From Xaviernesmea oryzae (GTDB lineage Bacteria; Pseudomonadota; Alphaproteobacteria; Rhizobiales; Rhizobiaceae), in assembly GCF_900177415.1 (NCBI RefSeq), contig NZ_FXAF01000002.1, positions 248,001 to 312,000 on the forward strand: a stretch of 64,000 bases of DNA, written 5' to 3'. A program made the translations under genes and the position numbers. This document shows positions 30,138 through 38,440 of the stretch, one piece after another. Under the pieces are notes generated by a model. It was not told the origin of the DNA, searched no databases, and worked only from the letters and a program-made list of their open reading frames with translations. The stretch's first letter is position 1, and each line of letters opens with the position of its first letter.

Positions 30138-31699
30138 CGCCCGGCGATCTTTTTGGACTGGGAATAGAGAAGCCATGTGAGCGGCATGGAGAAGACGACC
30201 ATCAGCAGCGCATAGGGCGCCGCCCCCGCATAGTCGATCTCGCCGGTCAGCGCCCAGAAGGCCATGGCGAGCGTGCGCGTGCCGTTCGGCGCAAGCATCT
30301 GGGTGGCGGTGAGCTCGTTCATGATGCCGAGCGAGGCGAGCGCCACGCCGGCCGCCGCACCCGGCGCCGCGAGCCTCACCGTCGTCGCCCAGAGCGCATT
30401 GCCCGGCGAGCGGCCGAGGCTAGCCGCCGCCTGTTCGAGTTCCACCGGCACCTGCGCGATGCTGGCGCGCAGGCTTACCAGCGCCCGCGGCAGGAACATC
30501 ACGACATAGGCGAGCACGATGGTCGCCACCGTCTGGTAGAGCGGCAGCATGACCCGCACGGTGACGGTGACGAGCGCCAGCGCCACGACCACGCCCGGCA
30601 TGGAGCTCGCGAGATAGTAGCAGCCTTCGAGGAAGCGGCTGGCCCTGGTCGGCCGGCGCACGGAGAGCCAGGCGATCGGCACGGCGGCGGCGGTCGTCGC
30701 GATCCCGCCGATCAGGCAGATGACGAGCGTCTGCCAGAGCGCCAGCCCGATCTCGTCCATCCGCCAGATGCCCGCACCTCCGGCGATCAGCCAGCGGCCG
30801 AGGGTGAGCGCCGGAATGCCGAGCGAAAAGGCGGCGACCACAAGCGGCAGCAGCAGGCAAAAATATTTCCAGCGGCCGAGCTTCGTGATCTTCGGCCGCC
30901 GCGCGACGCCGGGGCCGAGCCGCGCATAACGGCGGCGGCCGCGAAGCCCCGCCTCAAGGCCGAGGAGCACGAAGCAGCAGAGCACGAGCACCAGCGCCAG
31001 CATATGGGCGGCGACGCCGTTATAGGTCGACTGGAACTGGTCGAGGATCGCCGTCGTGAACGTGTCGAAGCGGATCATCGCATAGAGCCCGTATTCTGCG
31101 AGCAGATGCAGGCCGATCAGGAGCGCCCCGCCGCAAAGCGCCAGGCGGAGCTGCGGCAGCACGACGCGCCGGAAGACGGCGAAAGGCGCGAGCCCCAGCG
31201 ACGCCGCCTGGTCCTCCAGCGCCGGATCGAGCAGCCGGAAGGCGGCGGAGACGGGAAGATAGAGGAAGGGGAAATAGGCGACCACCGAGATCGCCACGCC
31301 GCCGGAAAGCCCGTGAAGGCCCGGCCACAGGCCGATCCAGGCATAGGAATGCACGAAGGCCGGCACGGCGAGCGGCGCCACCGCAAGCCAGGACCAGAGC
31401 CGCGCCCCCGGCAGGTCGCTGCGCTCCGTCAGCCAGGCCAGCGAAACCGCGAGCATCGCGCAGACCGGGATGGTGAAGACAACGAGCAGGACGGTGTTGA
31501 CCATCAGGTCGCCGACCCGCTGGCGGAAGATGAGCTGGAACGCCGTCTCCCAGCCCGTCGCCACGGTCGCCCAAAGCACGAAGCCGAGCGGCAGCAGCGC
31601 TGCCAGGGCCACCGCGACCGCGATGGTCAATGTCCAGGACGATGCCGCCGGCAGACGCCGCGGCACGACTGGAACGCTGGTTTCGGCGATGGAACTCAT
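30134..31699 (-). CDS. fbpB: iron(III) ABC transporter permease (two fused permease domains)
   Basis: The ATG at 31699 (MSSIAETSV) gives 521 residues; an in-frame ATG at 31717 is also possible. About twelve membrane helices form two binding-protein-dependent permease domains, each with an EAA-type loop (for example [28 protein letters not shown] and [29 protein letters not shown], shortened here to EAA-like motifs near 165 and 430). This fused layout is typical of FbpB/AfuB iron transporters. It overlaps fbpC by 4 bases and follows fbpA after a 72-base gap. Confidence 0.92.
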   Translation of the reverse strand: MSSIAETSVPVVPRRLPAASSWTLTIAVAVALAALLPLGFVLWATVATGWETAFQLIFRQRVGDLMVNTVLLVVFTIPVCAMLAVSLAWLTERSDLPGARLWSWLAVAPLAVPAFVHSYAWIGLWPGLHGLSGGVAISVVAYFPFLYLPVSAAFRLLDPALEDQAASLGLAPFAVFRRVVLPQLRLALCGGALLIGLHLLAEYGLYAMIRFDTFTTAILDQFQSTYNGVAAHMLALVLVLCCFVLLGLEAGLRGRRRYARLGPGVARRPKITKLGRWKYFCLLLPLVVAAFSLGIPALTLGRWLIAGGAGIWRMDEIGLALWQTLVICLIGGIATTAAAVPIAWLSVRRPTRASRFLEGCYYLASSMPGVVVALALVTVTVRVMLPLYQTVATIVLAYVVMFLPRALVSLRASIAQVPVELEQAAASLGRSPGNALWATTVRLAAPGAAAGVALASLGIMNELTATQMLAPNGTRTLAMAFWALTGEIDYAGAAPYALLMVVFSMPLTWLLYSQSKKIAGR

Positions 31700-31771
31700 G
31701 GAAGACCCGAGAAGCATGAGACATCGCAGGTACGCCCTGCAATGTCTCCGCGCAACATGTTTTGAACCCTC

Positions 31772-32788
31772 TTAAAGCAGGCCGGCCGCGGTCATCATGT
31801 CGGTGACTTTGGCGTTGTTGAGCGTCGAGGCCTCGACCTTCGGCGCCTGCAGGTCGGCGAGCGGAACCAGCGCCTTGTTGGAAGCCTCGCCCTTGCCGAC
31901 GGCATATTCATAGGACGTGCCGTCCCGCAGCACGGCCTGGCCGCCCTTGCCGGTCACCCATTTCAGGAAGGCCTGGGCCTGTTCCTTGTGCTTGGAGGAG
32001 GCAAGGATGCCGCCGCCCGAGATGGAGACGAAAGCGCCCGGATCCTGGTTCTTGAAATAGTGCAGCGAAACGTTGCCGCTGTTTTCGCCGGTCTTCGCCT
32101 GGTCGCCGAAATAGTAGTAGTGGTAGATCAGCGCGCCTTCCGTCTGGCCGGCATTGACGGCCTTCATGGCGGTCGAGTTGCCGCGATAGGCGGTGAAGTT
32201 CTCCTTCATGCCCTTCAGCCATTCCGCCGTCGCCTCTTCCCCCTTGAGCTGCAGCAGCGCGCCGACGATCGCCTGGAAATCGGCGCCCGACGGAGACGCG
32301 GCCCAGCGGCCCTTCCATTCGGGCTTGGCCAGGTCGAGCATGGATTTCGGCAGCTTGTCGGCGGAAAGCTTGGTCTTGTCATAGGCGAAGACGGTCGAAC
32401 GGGCGGCGATGCCGATCCAATGGCCGTTCGCGGGACGGAACTGTTCCGGAACCTGGTCGAGCGTCACCTGATCGACGGGCTCGAAGAGGCCCTTGCCGTC
32501 GACCAGCGCCATGGCGGGCGAATTTTCGGTGAGGAACACGTCGGCCGGCGAATTGGCGCCTTCCTGGACGATCTGGTTGGCGAATTCGAGGTCGGAGCCG
32601 TTGCGCACGGTCACCACGATGCCCGTCTCTTCCGTGAAGGCATCGACCCATTCCTTGGTCAGTCCCTCGTGCTGGGCATTGTAGATCGTGATGCTGTCGG
32701 CGACCTGCGCCGAAGCCGGCGTCGAAAGGGCGAGAACGGAAAAGGCGAGCGCGGCAATGCCGGCCGGCAGGGTGGATGAAGTCTTCAA
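31772..32788 (-). CDS. fbpA: iron(III) ABC transporter substrate-binding protein
   Basis: The 338-residue protein has a signal peptide (about 1-27, ending PASAQ) and a FbpA/AfuA-type periplasmic binding fold. The TENSPAMALVDGKGLF and LIYHYYYFGDQ segments, the latter rich in tyrosines, fit an iron-binding site. It begins with TTG at 32788, supported by GGAGG at 32794-32798, 5 bases upstream on the minus strand. It is the first gene of the fbpABC operon. A 13-base palindrome upstream (32809-32821) may be involved in control. A spermidine or other ligand is less likely. Confidence 0.92.
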   Translation of the reverse strand: MKTSSTLPAGIAALAFSVLALSTPASAQVADSITIYNAQHEGLTKEWVDAFTEETGIVVTVRNGSDLEFANQIVQEGANSPADVFLTENSPAMALVDGKGLFEPVDQVTLDQVPEQFRPANGHWIGIAARSTVFAYDKTKLSADKLPKSMLDLAKPEWKGRWAASPSGADFQAIVGALLQLKGEEATAEWLKGMKENFTAYRGNSTAMKAVNAGQTEGALIYHYYYFGDQAKTGENSGNVSLHYFKNQDPGAFVSISGGGILASSKHKEQAQAFLKWVTGKGGQAVLRDGTSYEYAVGKGEASNKALVPLADLQAPKVEASTLNNAKVTDMMTAAGLL

Positions 32789-32808
32789 GATCGCCTCCAG
32801 GACAAGAT

Positions 32809-32821
32809 TGACGAAGCGTCA
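32809..32821. promoter_or_regulatory. short palindrome upstream of fbpA
   Basis: TGACG (32809-32813) and CGTCA (32817-32821) are inverted around 3 bases, 20 bases upstream of the fbpA start. It contains TGA-N7-TCA, which differs in spacing from the TGA-N9-TCA iron-responsive box bound by RirA. A regulatory role is possible but weakly supported. Confidence 0.3.
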
Positions 32822-32927
32822 TTACGAAATGGGGAGAATAGCGGTCAAGTTAAGGCAGGGCCAAAGACGTACCCAAATGCGTGAATGCAGGCGATGGAAT
32901 GCGAATCAGCTATTGCTCGTTCGAACG

Positions 32928-32998
32928 CATCGGGAACAGGCCCAAACGAGAGCGGGCCATCGGGAACGGGGCATCGAGAATGGGCCAACGGGAACAGG
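32928..32998 (+). repeat. four imperfect copies of a 13-base motif upstream of the helicase gene
   Basis: The sequence CATCGGGAACAGG and close variants occur at 32928-32940, 32958-32970, 32972-32984 and 32986-32998. The last copy includes the ribosome-site region just before the ATG at 33000. The function, if any, is unknown. Confidence 0.6.
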
Positions 32999-32999
32999 A

Positions 33000-35072
33000 A
33001 TGCCAGCAGTCGCCTATCTGGAGAAACTGAACGACGCGCAGCGGCGCGCGGTGGAGCACGGTTCGGATGTGCCGAAGGGCGGTCCGGCCGGCCCTTTGCT
33101 GGTGATCGCCGGCGCGGGCTCCGGTAAAACGAATACGCTCGCCCATCGCGTCGCGCACCTGATCGTCTCCGGCGCCGATCCCCGCCGTATCCTGCTGATG
33201 ACGTTTTCCCGCCGCGCGGCTTCCGAAATGGGCCGCCGCGTCGAGCGCATCTGCGCGCAGGTGCTCGGCAAGAATGCCGGGATCATGACCGATGCGCTTG
33301 CCTGGGCCGGCACCTTCCACGGCATCGGCGCCCGGCTCTTGCGCATGCATGCCGCTGAAATCGGCCTGGACCCGGATTTCACCATTCACGACCGGGAAGA
33401 TTCCGCCGACCTGATGAACCTCGTGCGCCACGAGCTCGGCTTCTCGAAAACGGAAAGCCGCTTTCCCACCAAGGGCACCTGCCTCGCGATCTATTCCCGT
33501 GCGGTGAATTCGCAAACGCCGCTCGACGAGGCGCTGAAATCGCATTTCCCCTGGTGCTCCGCCTGGGAAAGGGAGCTTCGCGAACTCTTCGCATCCTACG
33601 TGGAAGCCAAGCAGGTGCAGAACGTCCTCGATTACGACGACCTGCTCCTCTACTGGGCGCAGATGATGAGCGAGCCGTCGATCGCCGAGGACGTCGGCGG
33701 CCGCTTCGACCATGTGCTGGTCGACGAATATCAGGACACCAACCGCCTGCAGTCGTCCATCCTGATGGCGATGAAACCCGGCGGACGCGGGCTGACGGTG
33801 GTCGGCGACGACGCCCAGTCGATCTATTCCTTCCGGGCAGCGACGATCCGCAACATCCTCGATTTCCCCGGCTCCTTCGATCCGCCGGCCGATATCGTCA
33901 CGCTCGACCGCAACTATCGCTCGACCAACACGATTCTTGCGGCCGCCAACGGCGTGATCGAGCTTGCCCGCGAGCGCTTCACCAAAAACCTCTGGACCGA
34001 GCGCCAGTCGGAAGAGCGCCCGCGCCTCGTCGCCGTCCGCGACGAAAACGAGCAGGCGAATTACATCGTCGAGAAGATCCTGGAGAACCGCGAGACGGGC
34101 ATGACGCTGAAGCAACAGGCGGTGCTCTTCCGCTCCTCGCATCATTCCGGCCCGCTGGAAGTCGAGCTCACCCGCCGCAACATCCCCTTCGTGAAATACG
34201 GCGGCCTGAAGTTTCTGGACAGCGCCCATGTGAAGGACATGCTGGCGGCGCTGCGCTTTGCCCAGAACCCGCGTGACCGCGTCGCCGGTTTCCGGCTGAT
34301 GCAGCTCATCCCCGGCATCGGTCCGCAGACGGCCGGAAAGATCCTCGACGCCATCGCCGCCGACCCCGAACCCCTGGCGGCCCTTCAGGAAATCCCCGCC
34401 CCGCCGCGCTCCGGGGCCGACTGGCCGGCCTTCGTCGACATGCTCGGCGCGATCCGCAGGGGTGAAGGCTGGCCCTCGGAAATCGGCCTTGCCCGTGAAT
34501 GGTACGAGCCGCATCTCGCCCGCATCCATGAGGACGCCGAAACCCGCAAGGCCGATCTCCTGCAGCTCGAACAGATCGCCGCCGCCTATACCTCTCGCGA
34601 ACGCTTCCTCACAGAACTGACGCTCGATCCGCCGGATGCGACGAGCGCCGAATCCGGCACGCCGCTGCTCGACGAGGATTATCTCATCCTCTCCACCATC
34701 CACTCCGCCAAAGGCCAGGAATGGCGCTCGGTCTTCCTGCTGAACTGCGTCGACGGCTGCATCCCCTCGGACCTCGGGGTGGGCTCGACCGCCGAGATCG
34801 AGGAAGAACGCCGGCTCCTTTATGTCGCGATGACCCGCGCCAAGGATTACCTGCACCTCGTCACCCCGCAGCGCTTCTTCGTGCACGGGCAGGTCTCGCA
34901 GGGCGACCGTCACGTCTATGCCGCCCGCACCCGCTTCATCCCCGCGACGCTCCTGCAGTTCTTCGAGACGACCTCCTGGCCCGTCGTCGCCCCCATGTCG
35001 GACGCCGAACGTCAGGCCCGCCACCAGATCCGCATCGACGTCACCGCCCGCATGCGCGGCATGTGGCGGTAA
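33000..35072 (+). CDS. UvrD/PcrA-like ATP-dependent DNA helicase
   Basis: The ATG at 33000 gives 690 residues beginning MPAVAYLEKLNDAQRRAVEH, the normal Q-motif start of superfamily 1A helicases; the upstream open frame is rejected. Walker A is GAGSGKT (38-44), motif II is LVDEYQDTN, motif III is VVGDDAQSIYSFR, and motifs V-VI are STIHSAKGQEW and RRLLYVAMTRAKDYL. It is a 3'-to-5' helicase of the Rep/PcrA type, probably in repair or replication restart. No nuclease domain is attached, so it is not AddA or RecB. The gene is divergent from fbpABC. Confidence 0.93.
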   Translation: MPAVAYLEKLNDAQRRAVEHGSDVPKGGPAGPLLVIAGAGSGKTNTLAHRVAHLIVSGADPRRILLMTFSRRAASEMGRRVERICAQVLGKNAGIMTDALAWAGTFHGIGARLLRMHAAEIGLDPDFTIHDREDSADLMNLVRHELGFSKTESRFPTKGTCLAIYSRAVNSQTPLDEALKSHFPWCSAWERELRELFASYVEAKQVQNVLDYDDLLLYWAQMMSEPSIAEDVGGRFDHVLVDEYQDTNRLQSSILMAMKPGGRGLTVVGDDAQSIYSFRAATIRNILDFPGSFDPPADIVTLDRNYRSTNTILAAANGVIELARERFTKNLWTERQSEERPRLVAVRDENEQANYIVEKILENRETGMTLKQQAVLFRSSHHSGPLEVELTRRNIPFVKYGGLKFLDSAHVKDMLAALRFAQNPRDRVAGFRLMQLIPGIGPQTAGKILDAIAADPEPLAALQEIPAPPRSGADWPAFVDMLGAIRRGEGWPSEIGLAREWYEPHLARIHEDAETRKADLLQLEQIAAAYTSRERFLTELTLDPPDATSAESGTPLLDEDYLILSTIHSAKGQEWRSVFLLNCVDGCIPSDLGVGSTAEIEEERRLLYVAMTRAKDYLHLVTPQRFFVHGQVSQGDRHVYAARTRFIPATLLQFFETTSWPVVAPMSDAERQARHQIRIDVTARMRGMWR

Positions 35073-35202
35073 GGCGGACGGCCCGAGGCGCGTCGCCTCG
35101 TCATAAGACTCTAACATGACTGTGGAATGAGCTGTCGTCCGACCGATGAACCGGCTGAGACAGGCGGCTCGGACCGAGCCAACACCTTGAGGACGGAACC
35201 CA

Positions 35203-36255
35203 ATGGACGATATCCATGTGTTCGACGGGCATAACGACGCAGTTCAGTTCATGTCGGACTACAAGCCGGCCGGCCGGGATTTCCTCGCCCGGTCGGAAGC
35301 AGGCCATCTCGATCTTCCCCGCGCCATCGAAGGGCGCCTGGCCGGCGGCCTGTTCGCACTGCATGCCTATCCGGAGCGTAAGCCTGAAAATGATCTCACC
35401 ATCACCAGCGACGGATACGAGGTCCGTTATGCCGACGCGGTGCCTTTGGACCACGCCCGCCGGCAGATCGATGGCCAGCTTTCCGCGATGCGAGCATTGA
35501 TCCGGCGTTCCAACGGACGGATGCGCATTGCGGCCAGCGTGGATGAGATCAAGACCGCTCGCGCCGAATCCACCTTTGCCGTCGTGCTTCACATGGAAGG
35601 GGCCGAGGCGATCGATCCCGATCTCGACTATCTCCATGTCCTGCACGAAGCGGGTCTCCGATCTCTCGGCCTGGTCTGGAGCCGCCCGAATATTTTCGGC
35701 TACGGCGTCCCCTTCGCCTATCCGAGGTCGCCCGACACAGGCCCCGGGTTGACCGATCTCGGCAGGAATCTCGTCAGGACCTGCAACGCTCTCGGAATCA
35801 TGATCGATGTTTCGCATCTGAACGAACGCGGGTTCTGGGACGTGGCGGCATTGAGCACCGCTCCGCTCGTCGCCACCCATGCCTGCGCTCACGCCGTATG
35901 CCCATCGACCCGAAACCTCACCGACCGGCAGCTCGACGCCATTCGCGATACGGAGGGGGTGATCGGCTTCAACCTCGCCGTCAACGACATCCGCGCCGAC
36001 GCCCATCTCGATGAAAACACCCCGCTCGACGTCGTGGTTCGCCATATCGACTATCTCATCGATCGCGTGGGCGCGGAAAGGGTGGCCCTGGGGTCGGACT
36101 TCGACGGCGCCGTCGTGCCGCGCCAGATCAGGGATGCGAGCGGCCTGCCGCGTCTCCTCGACGCCATGCGCAAGACCGGCTTTGACGAAGAGACGCTGCG
36201 AAAATTCGCCTTCGACAACTGGCTCCGCGTCTTCGGCCTGACGTGGCCGGCCTGA
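35203..36255 (+). CDS. membrane-dipeptidase-type peptidase (family M19)
   Basis: The 350-residue protein belongs to the renal dipeptidase (M19) family. The first zinc ligands are in FDGHND (His10, Asp12), the bridging Glu is in HMEGAEAI (about residue 128), and further His ligands are in DVSHLNERG and ATHACAH. ALGSDFDGA near 290 is the last family motif. It has no signal peptide, as in many proteobacterial members. These zinc enzymes hydrolyse dipeptides, including ones with a D-residue at the C-terminal side. Its true substrate is unknown; a stand-alone gene. Confidence 0.9.
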   Translation: MDDIHVFDGHNDAVQFMSDYKPAGRDFLARSEAGHLDLPRAIEGRLAGGLFALHAYPERKPENDLTITSDGYEVRYADAVPLDHARRQIDGQLSAMRALIRRSNGRMRIAASVDEIKTARAESTFAVVLHMEGAEAIDPDLDYLHVLHEAGLRSLGLVWSRPNIFGYGVPFAYPRSPDTGPGLTDLGRNLVRTCNALGIMIDVSHLNERGFWDVAALSTAPLVATHACAHAVCPSTRNLTDRQLDAIRDTEGVIGFNLAVNDIRADAHLDENTPLDVVVRHIDYLIDRVGAERVALGSDFDGAVVPRQIRDASGLPRLLDAMRKTGFDEETLRKFAFDNWLRVFGLTWPA

Positions 36256-36368
36256 CATGATCCGCTTGACTGTCCGATTGGCCGCCCTGTCCCCTCGCCT
36301 GTCGCATTGACTTGGCTCCTGCCTGATGGAACAACCGCCGACGTGTTCTGGTGTCGAGGGAGGGGAAG

Positions 36369-37079
36369 ATGGCCGGCCGCAGGATCGTATTGGTGCAGGG
36401 CGCCTGGGGTTCGAGCGCCAGCTGGACGCCGGTGGCAAATATCCTGCGCGGGCTCGGCCATCAGGTCTTCGTGCCGAGCCTGACCGGTCTTGGCGAGCGC
36501 ACGCACCTCTTTTCCGGCGCGATCAATCTCGATACCCATATCGCCGACATATCGGGTCTGATCGAAGCCGAAGGCCTTGAAGAATTCGATCTCGTCGGCC
36601 ACTCCTATGGCGGCATGGTGATAACCGGCGTCGCCGACCGGTTCGCGAGCCGCATCCGCAGCCTGATCTATCTCGACGCCTTCCTGCCGTCGGACGGCCA
36701 ATCGGCGCTCGATCTGCTCGGCCCGGAGGTCGCGCTCGCAAATCTCGCGGCGGCCGGAGAACTGGGCGGCTTCGCCGTCCCGCCGCCCGCCCGCCATGCG
36801 ACCCGGGTGCCGGAGCACCTCAGGCATTACATGGCCAACCGTTCGCCGCACCCGATCGCGACGATGATCCAGAAGATCAGGCTCACCGGCGCCCACAAGG
36901 ACATTCAAAAACGCCTTTACGTGTCGGCCAGTATCGATCAGTCGGCGATCTTCTCGGGCATCTACGGCAGGGTGAGCACCGATCCCTCCTGGCAATCCCT
37001 GGAAGTGCCGAGCGGCCACATGCTGCAGCTCGAAATGCCGGAAGAGGTCGCCCGCATCATCCACGATTTCATCGGGTGA
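36369..37079 (+). CDS. alpha/beta-fold hydrolase, esterase/salicylate-esterase-like
   Basis: The ATG at 36369 is preceded by GAGGGAGGGG and gives 236 residues. The GHSYGG elbow holds Ser79, and IVLVQGAWGSSASW near the N-terminus forms the oxyanion side. The C-terminal PSGHMLQLEMPEEV supplies the catalytic His. The small EstA/methylesterase-like fold (as in plant MES or hydroxynitrile lyase-like proteins) is suggested by the short cap. The substrate is unknown. It follows the M19 dipeptidase after 113 bases and is probably separately transcribed. Confidence 0.85.
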   Translation: MAGRRIVLVQGAWGSSASWTPVANILRGLGHQVFVPSLTGLGERTHLFSGAINLDTHIADISGLIEAEGLEEFDLVGHSYGGMVITGVADRFASRIRSLIYLDAFLPSDGQSALDLLGPEVALANLAAAGELGGFAVPPPARHATRVPEHLRHYMANRSPHPIATMIQKIRLTGAHKDIQKRLYVSASIDQSAIFSGIYGRVSTDPSWQSLEVPSGHMLQLEMPEEVARIIHDFIG

Positions 37080-37095
37080 AGGAAATCTCGAGTGC

Positions 37096-37404
37096 TCATT
37101 CCTCGGGGCGCTCGTCCTCGCTGAAGACCGCCTCGATATCGCGAGAGCCATGCAAAATGCGTTCAATGCGCACGTCGTCGCCTGAGACGGTATAGAAGAC
37201 CACATACAGGCGAAAGGGAATCGATCGCAGACCGGCCCACAAGTCCGGACGTGGAGCACCGGAACGCGGCGTATCGGCCAGCCGGTTGCAGCGGGCACGC
37301 AACTCCGCGACGAAGCGATAAGCGGCACGCGGGTTCTCAGAGTGGATATAGTCGCCGATCTCTTCCAGGTCCTGCGCCGCAGCGGGCGCGAAACGCACGA
37401 CCAT
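37096..37404 (-). CDS. parE: ParE/RelE-superfamily toxin
   Basis: The 102-residue protein has the ParE pattern: FAPAAAQDLEEIGDYIHSENP at the N-terminal helix pair, then RLADTPRSGAPRPDL and FRLYVVFYTVSGDDVRIERILHGSRD. ParE toxins poison DNA gyrase, whereas RelE toxins cut mRNA; pairing with a ParD antitoxin favours the former. Its ATG overlaps the antitoxin stop by one base (ATGA). It looks intact. Confidence 0.92.
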   Translation of the reverse strand: MVVRFAPAAAQDLEEIGDYIHSENPRAAYRFVAELRARCNRLADTPRSGAPRPDLWAGLRSIPFRLYVVFYTVSGDDVRIERILHGSRDIEAVFSEDERPEE

Positions 37405-37658
37405 CAGGAGCGGCGCCCGCTATATTTCACTTCGAGGCGTGTGAATATCTCATCGGCGGACACGCCCTCACCGCTCTCGATCCCGGCCCTGATATCGGCC
37501 CGCAGCGCTTCAAGCCCCGCCTTCCTCTGCTCTTCACGCTCTTCGAGAAGACGCAGGCTGTCGCGCACGACTTCGCTGGCGCTGGCGTAGCGGCCGCTTT
37601 CGACAAGCTGGCGCACGAAGCCCTCATAATGAGAACCGAGATTATAGCTGGACGGCAT
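37404..37658 (-). CDS. parD: ParD-type antitoxin (ribbon-helix-helix)
   Basis: The 84-residue protein starting at 37658 reads YNLGSHYEGFVRQLVESGRYASASEVVRDSLRLLEERE, a textbook ParD/CopG ribbon-helix-helix. An acidic toxin-binding tail follows. The frame is open farther upstream but those residues look non-coding. A 17-base palindrome 25 bases upstream is the likely autoregulatory operator. Confidence 0.93.
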   Translation of the reverse strand: MPSSYNLGSHYEGFVRQLVESGRYASASEVVRDSLRLLEEREEQRKAGLEALRADIRAGIESGEGVSADEIFTRLEVKYSGRRS

Positions 37659-37683
37659 GACGACCTCTCGTTTTTTTCGGAGT

Positions 37684-37700
37684 TTATCAATTTTTGATAA
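37684..37700. promoter_or_regulatory. parD: candidate parDE operator
   Basis: TTATCAA (37684-37690) and TTGATAA (37694-37700) form a perfect inverted repeat with a 3-base spacer in an AT-rich stretch, 25 bases upstream of parD. This fits a ribbon-helix-helix autoregulation site. Confidence 0.6.
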
Positions 37701-37722
37701 TTCTTGCAAAGCCTGCGAGCAA

Positions 37723-38439
37723 TCAGACGCCTCGTCCTCCGTTATGCCGCTCCAGCAACTCGATCTGGATCTGCTGGAGTTCCGCCAGCCGCTCCCATTG
37801 CCTGGCCATCTGATGGTCGATCTTTTCATGGAGCTGGCGGATTTCGAGTTCGGCGCGCAGGTTGATCATGTAGTCGTTCTCGGAGCGTAGGCGGTCCTTC
37901 TCCTCCTGCCGCCGCTGGCTCATCATGATCACCGGTGCCTGCAGCGCCGCGAGGCAGGAGAGCACGAGGTTCAGCAGGATGAACGGATAGGGGTCGAAGG
38001 GCTGCGAGAACAGGCCGACGACATTGATCCCCATCCACATCACGAGGATCGCGATGAAGGTGAGAATGAAGGTCCAGGAGCCGCCGAACGAGGCAACCTT
38101 GTCCGCCACCCGCTCCCCGAATGTAGGGTTGCGGTCGAGCAGGTTGGCGGCGCTCGTCTGCACCGTCGAGGCGCCCTTCTCGAAATTGTCGAGCACCTGC
38201 CGGTCGAGTTCGGAAAGCTCGCCGCGCTCCTCCTCCAGAAGCTTCTCCACATAGCGGCGGCGATAGCGGGCAAGGTCCTCGTCGCAGATCAGGCTGTCGG
38301 CAACGCAGTCCTTCACCTCCTCGCAGATCATCTCGAAGAGATGCGGCCTGAGCAGCCCGACCTTATGCAGCCGCGTCAGCGGGAATGTCCGGCCGCAGAC
38401 GATGCACTGCCCCGTTTTCAAAGCCGAATGCCTGCCCAT
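37723..38439 (-). CDS. DUF1003 membrane protein
   Basis: The ATG at 38439, one base after the stop of the upstream ABC gene, gives 238 residues. A cysteine pair near the start (CIVCGRTFP) is followed by a DUF1003 core with two membrane helices (about 130-150 and 160-190; TFILTFIAILVMWMGIN and YPFILLNLVLSCLAALQAPVIMMSQ). A C-terminal coiled coil (about 190-235) closes the chain. The family has no established function; earlier proposals include ion-transport-like roles. The 1-base gap to the ABC gene means the two are translated together and may act together. Confidence 0.87.
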   Translation of the reverse strand: MGRHSALKTGQCIVCGRTFPLTRLHKVGLLRPHLFEMICEEVKDCVADSLICDEDLARYRRRYVEKLLEEERGELSELDRQVLDNFEKGASTVQTSAANLLDRNPTFGERVADKVASFGGSWTFILTFIAILVMWMGINVVGLFSQPFDPYPFILLNLVLSCLAALQAPVIMMSQRRQEEKDRLRSENDYMINLRAELEIRQLHEKIDHQMARQWERLAELQQIQIELLERHNGGRGV

Positions 38440-38440
38440 C

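Noticed and set aside
35088..35105. GAGGCG...CGCCTC hairpin after the helicase gene as terminator
   Set aside because: The stem is short with a 3-base loop and no T-run follows, so I do not call it.
32910..35117. 735-codon open frame on the minus strand
   Set aside because: Antisense to the UvrD-like helicase with no domain of its own.
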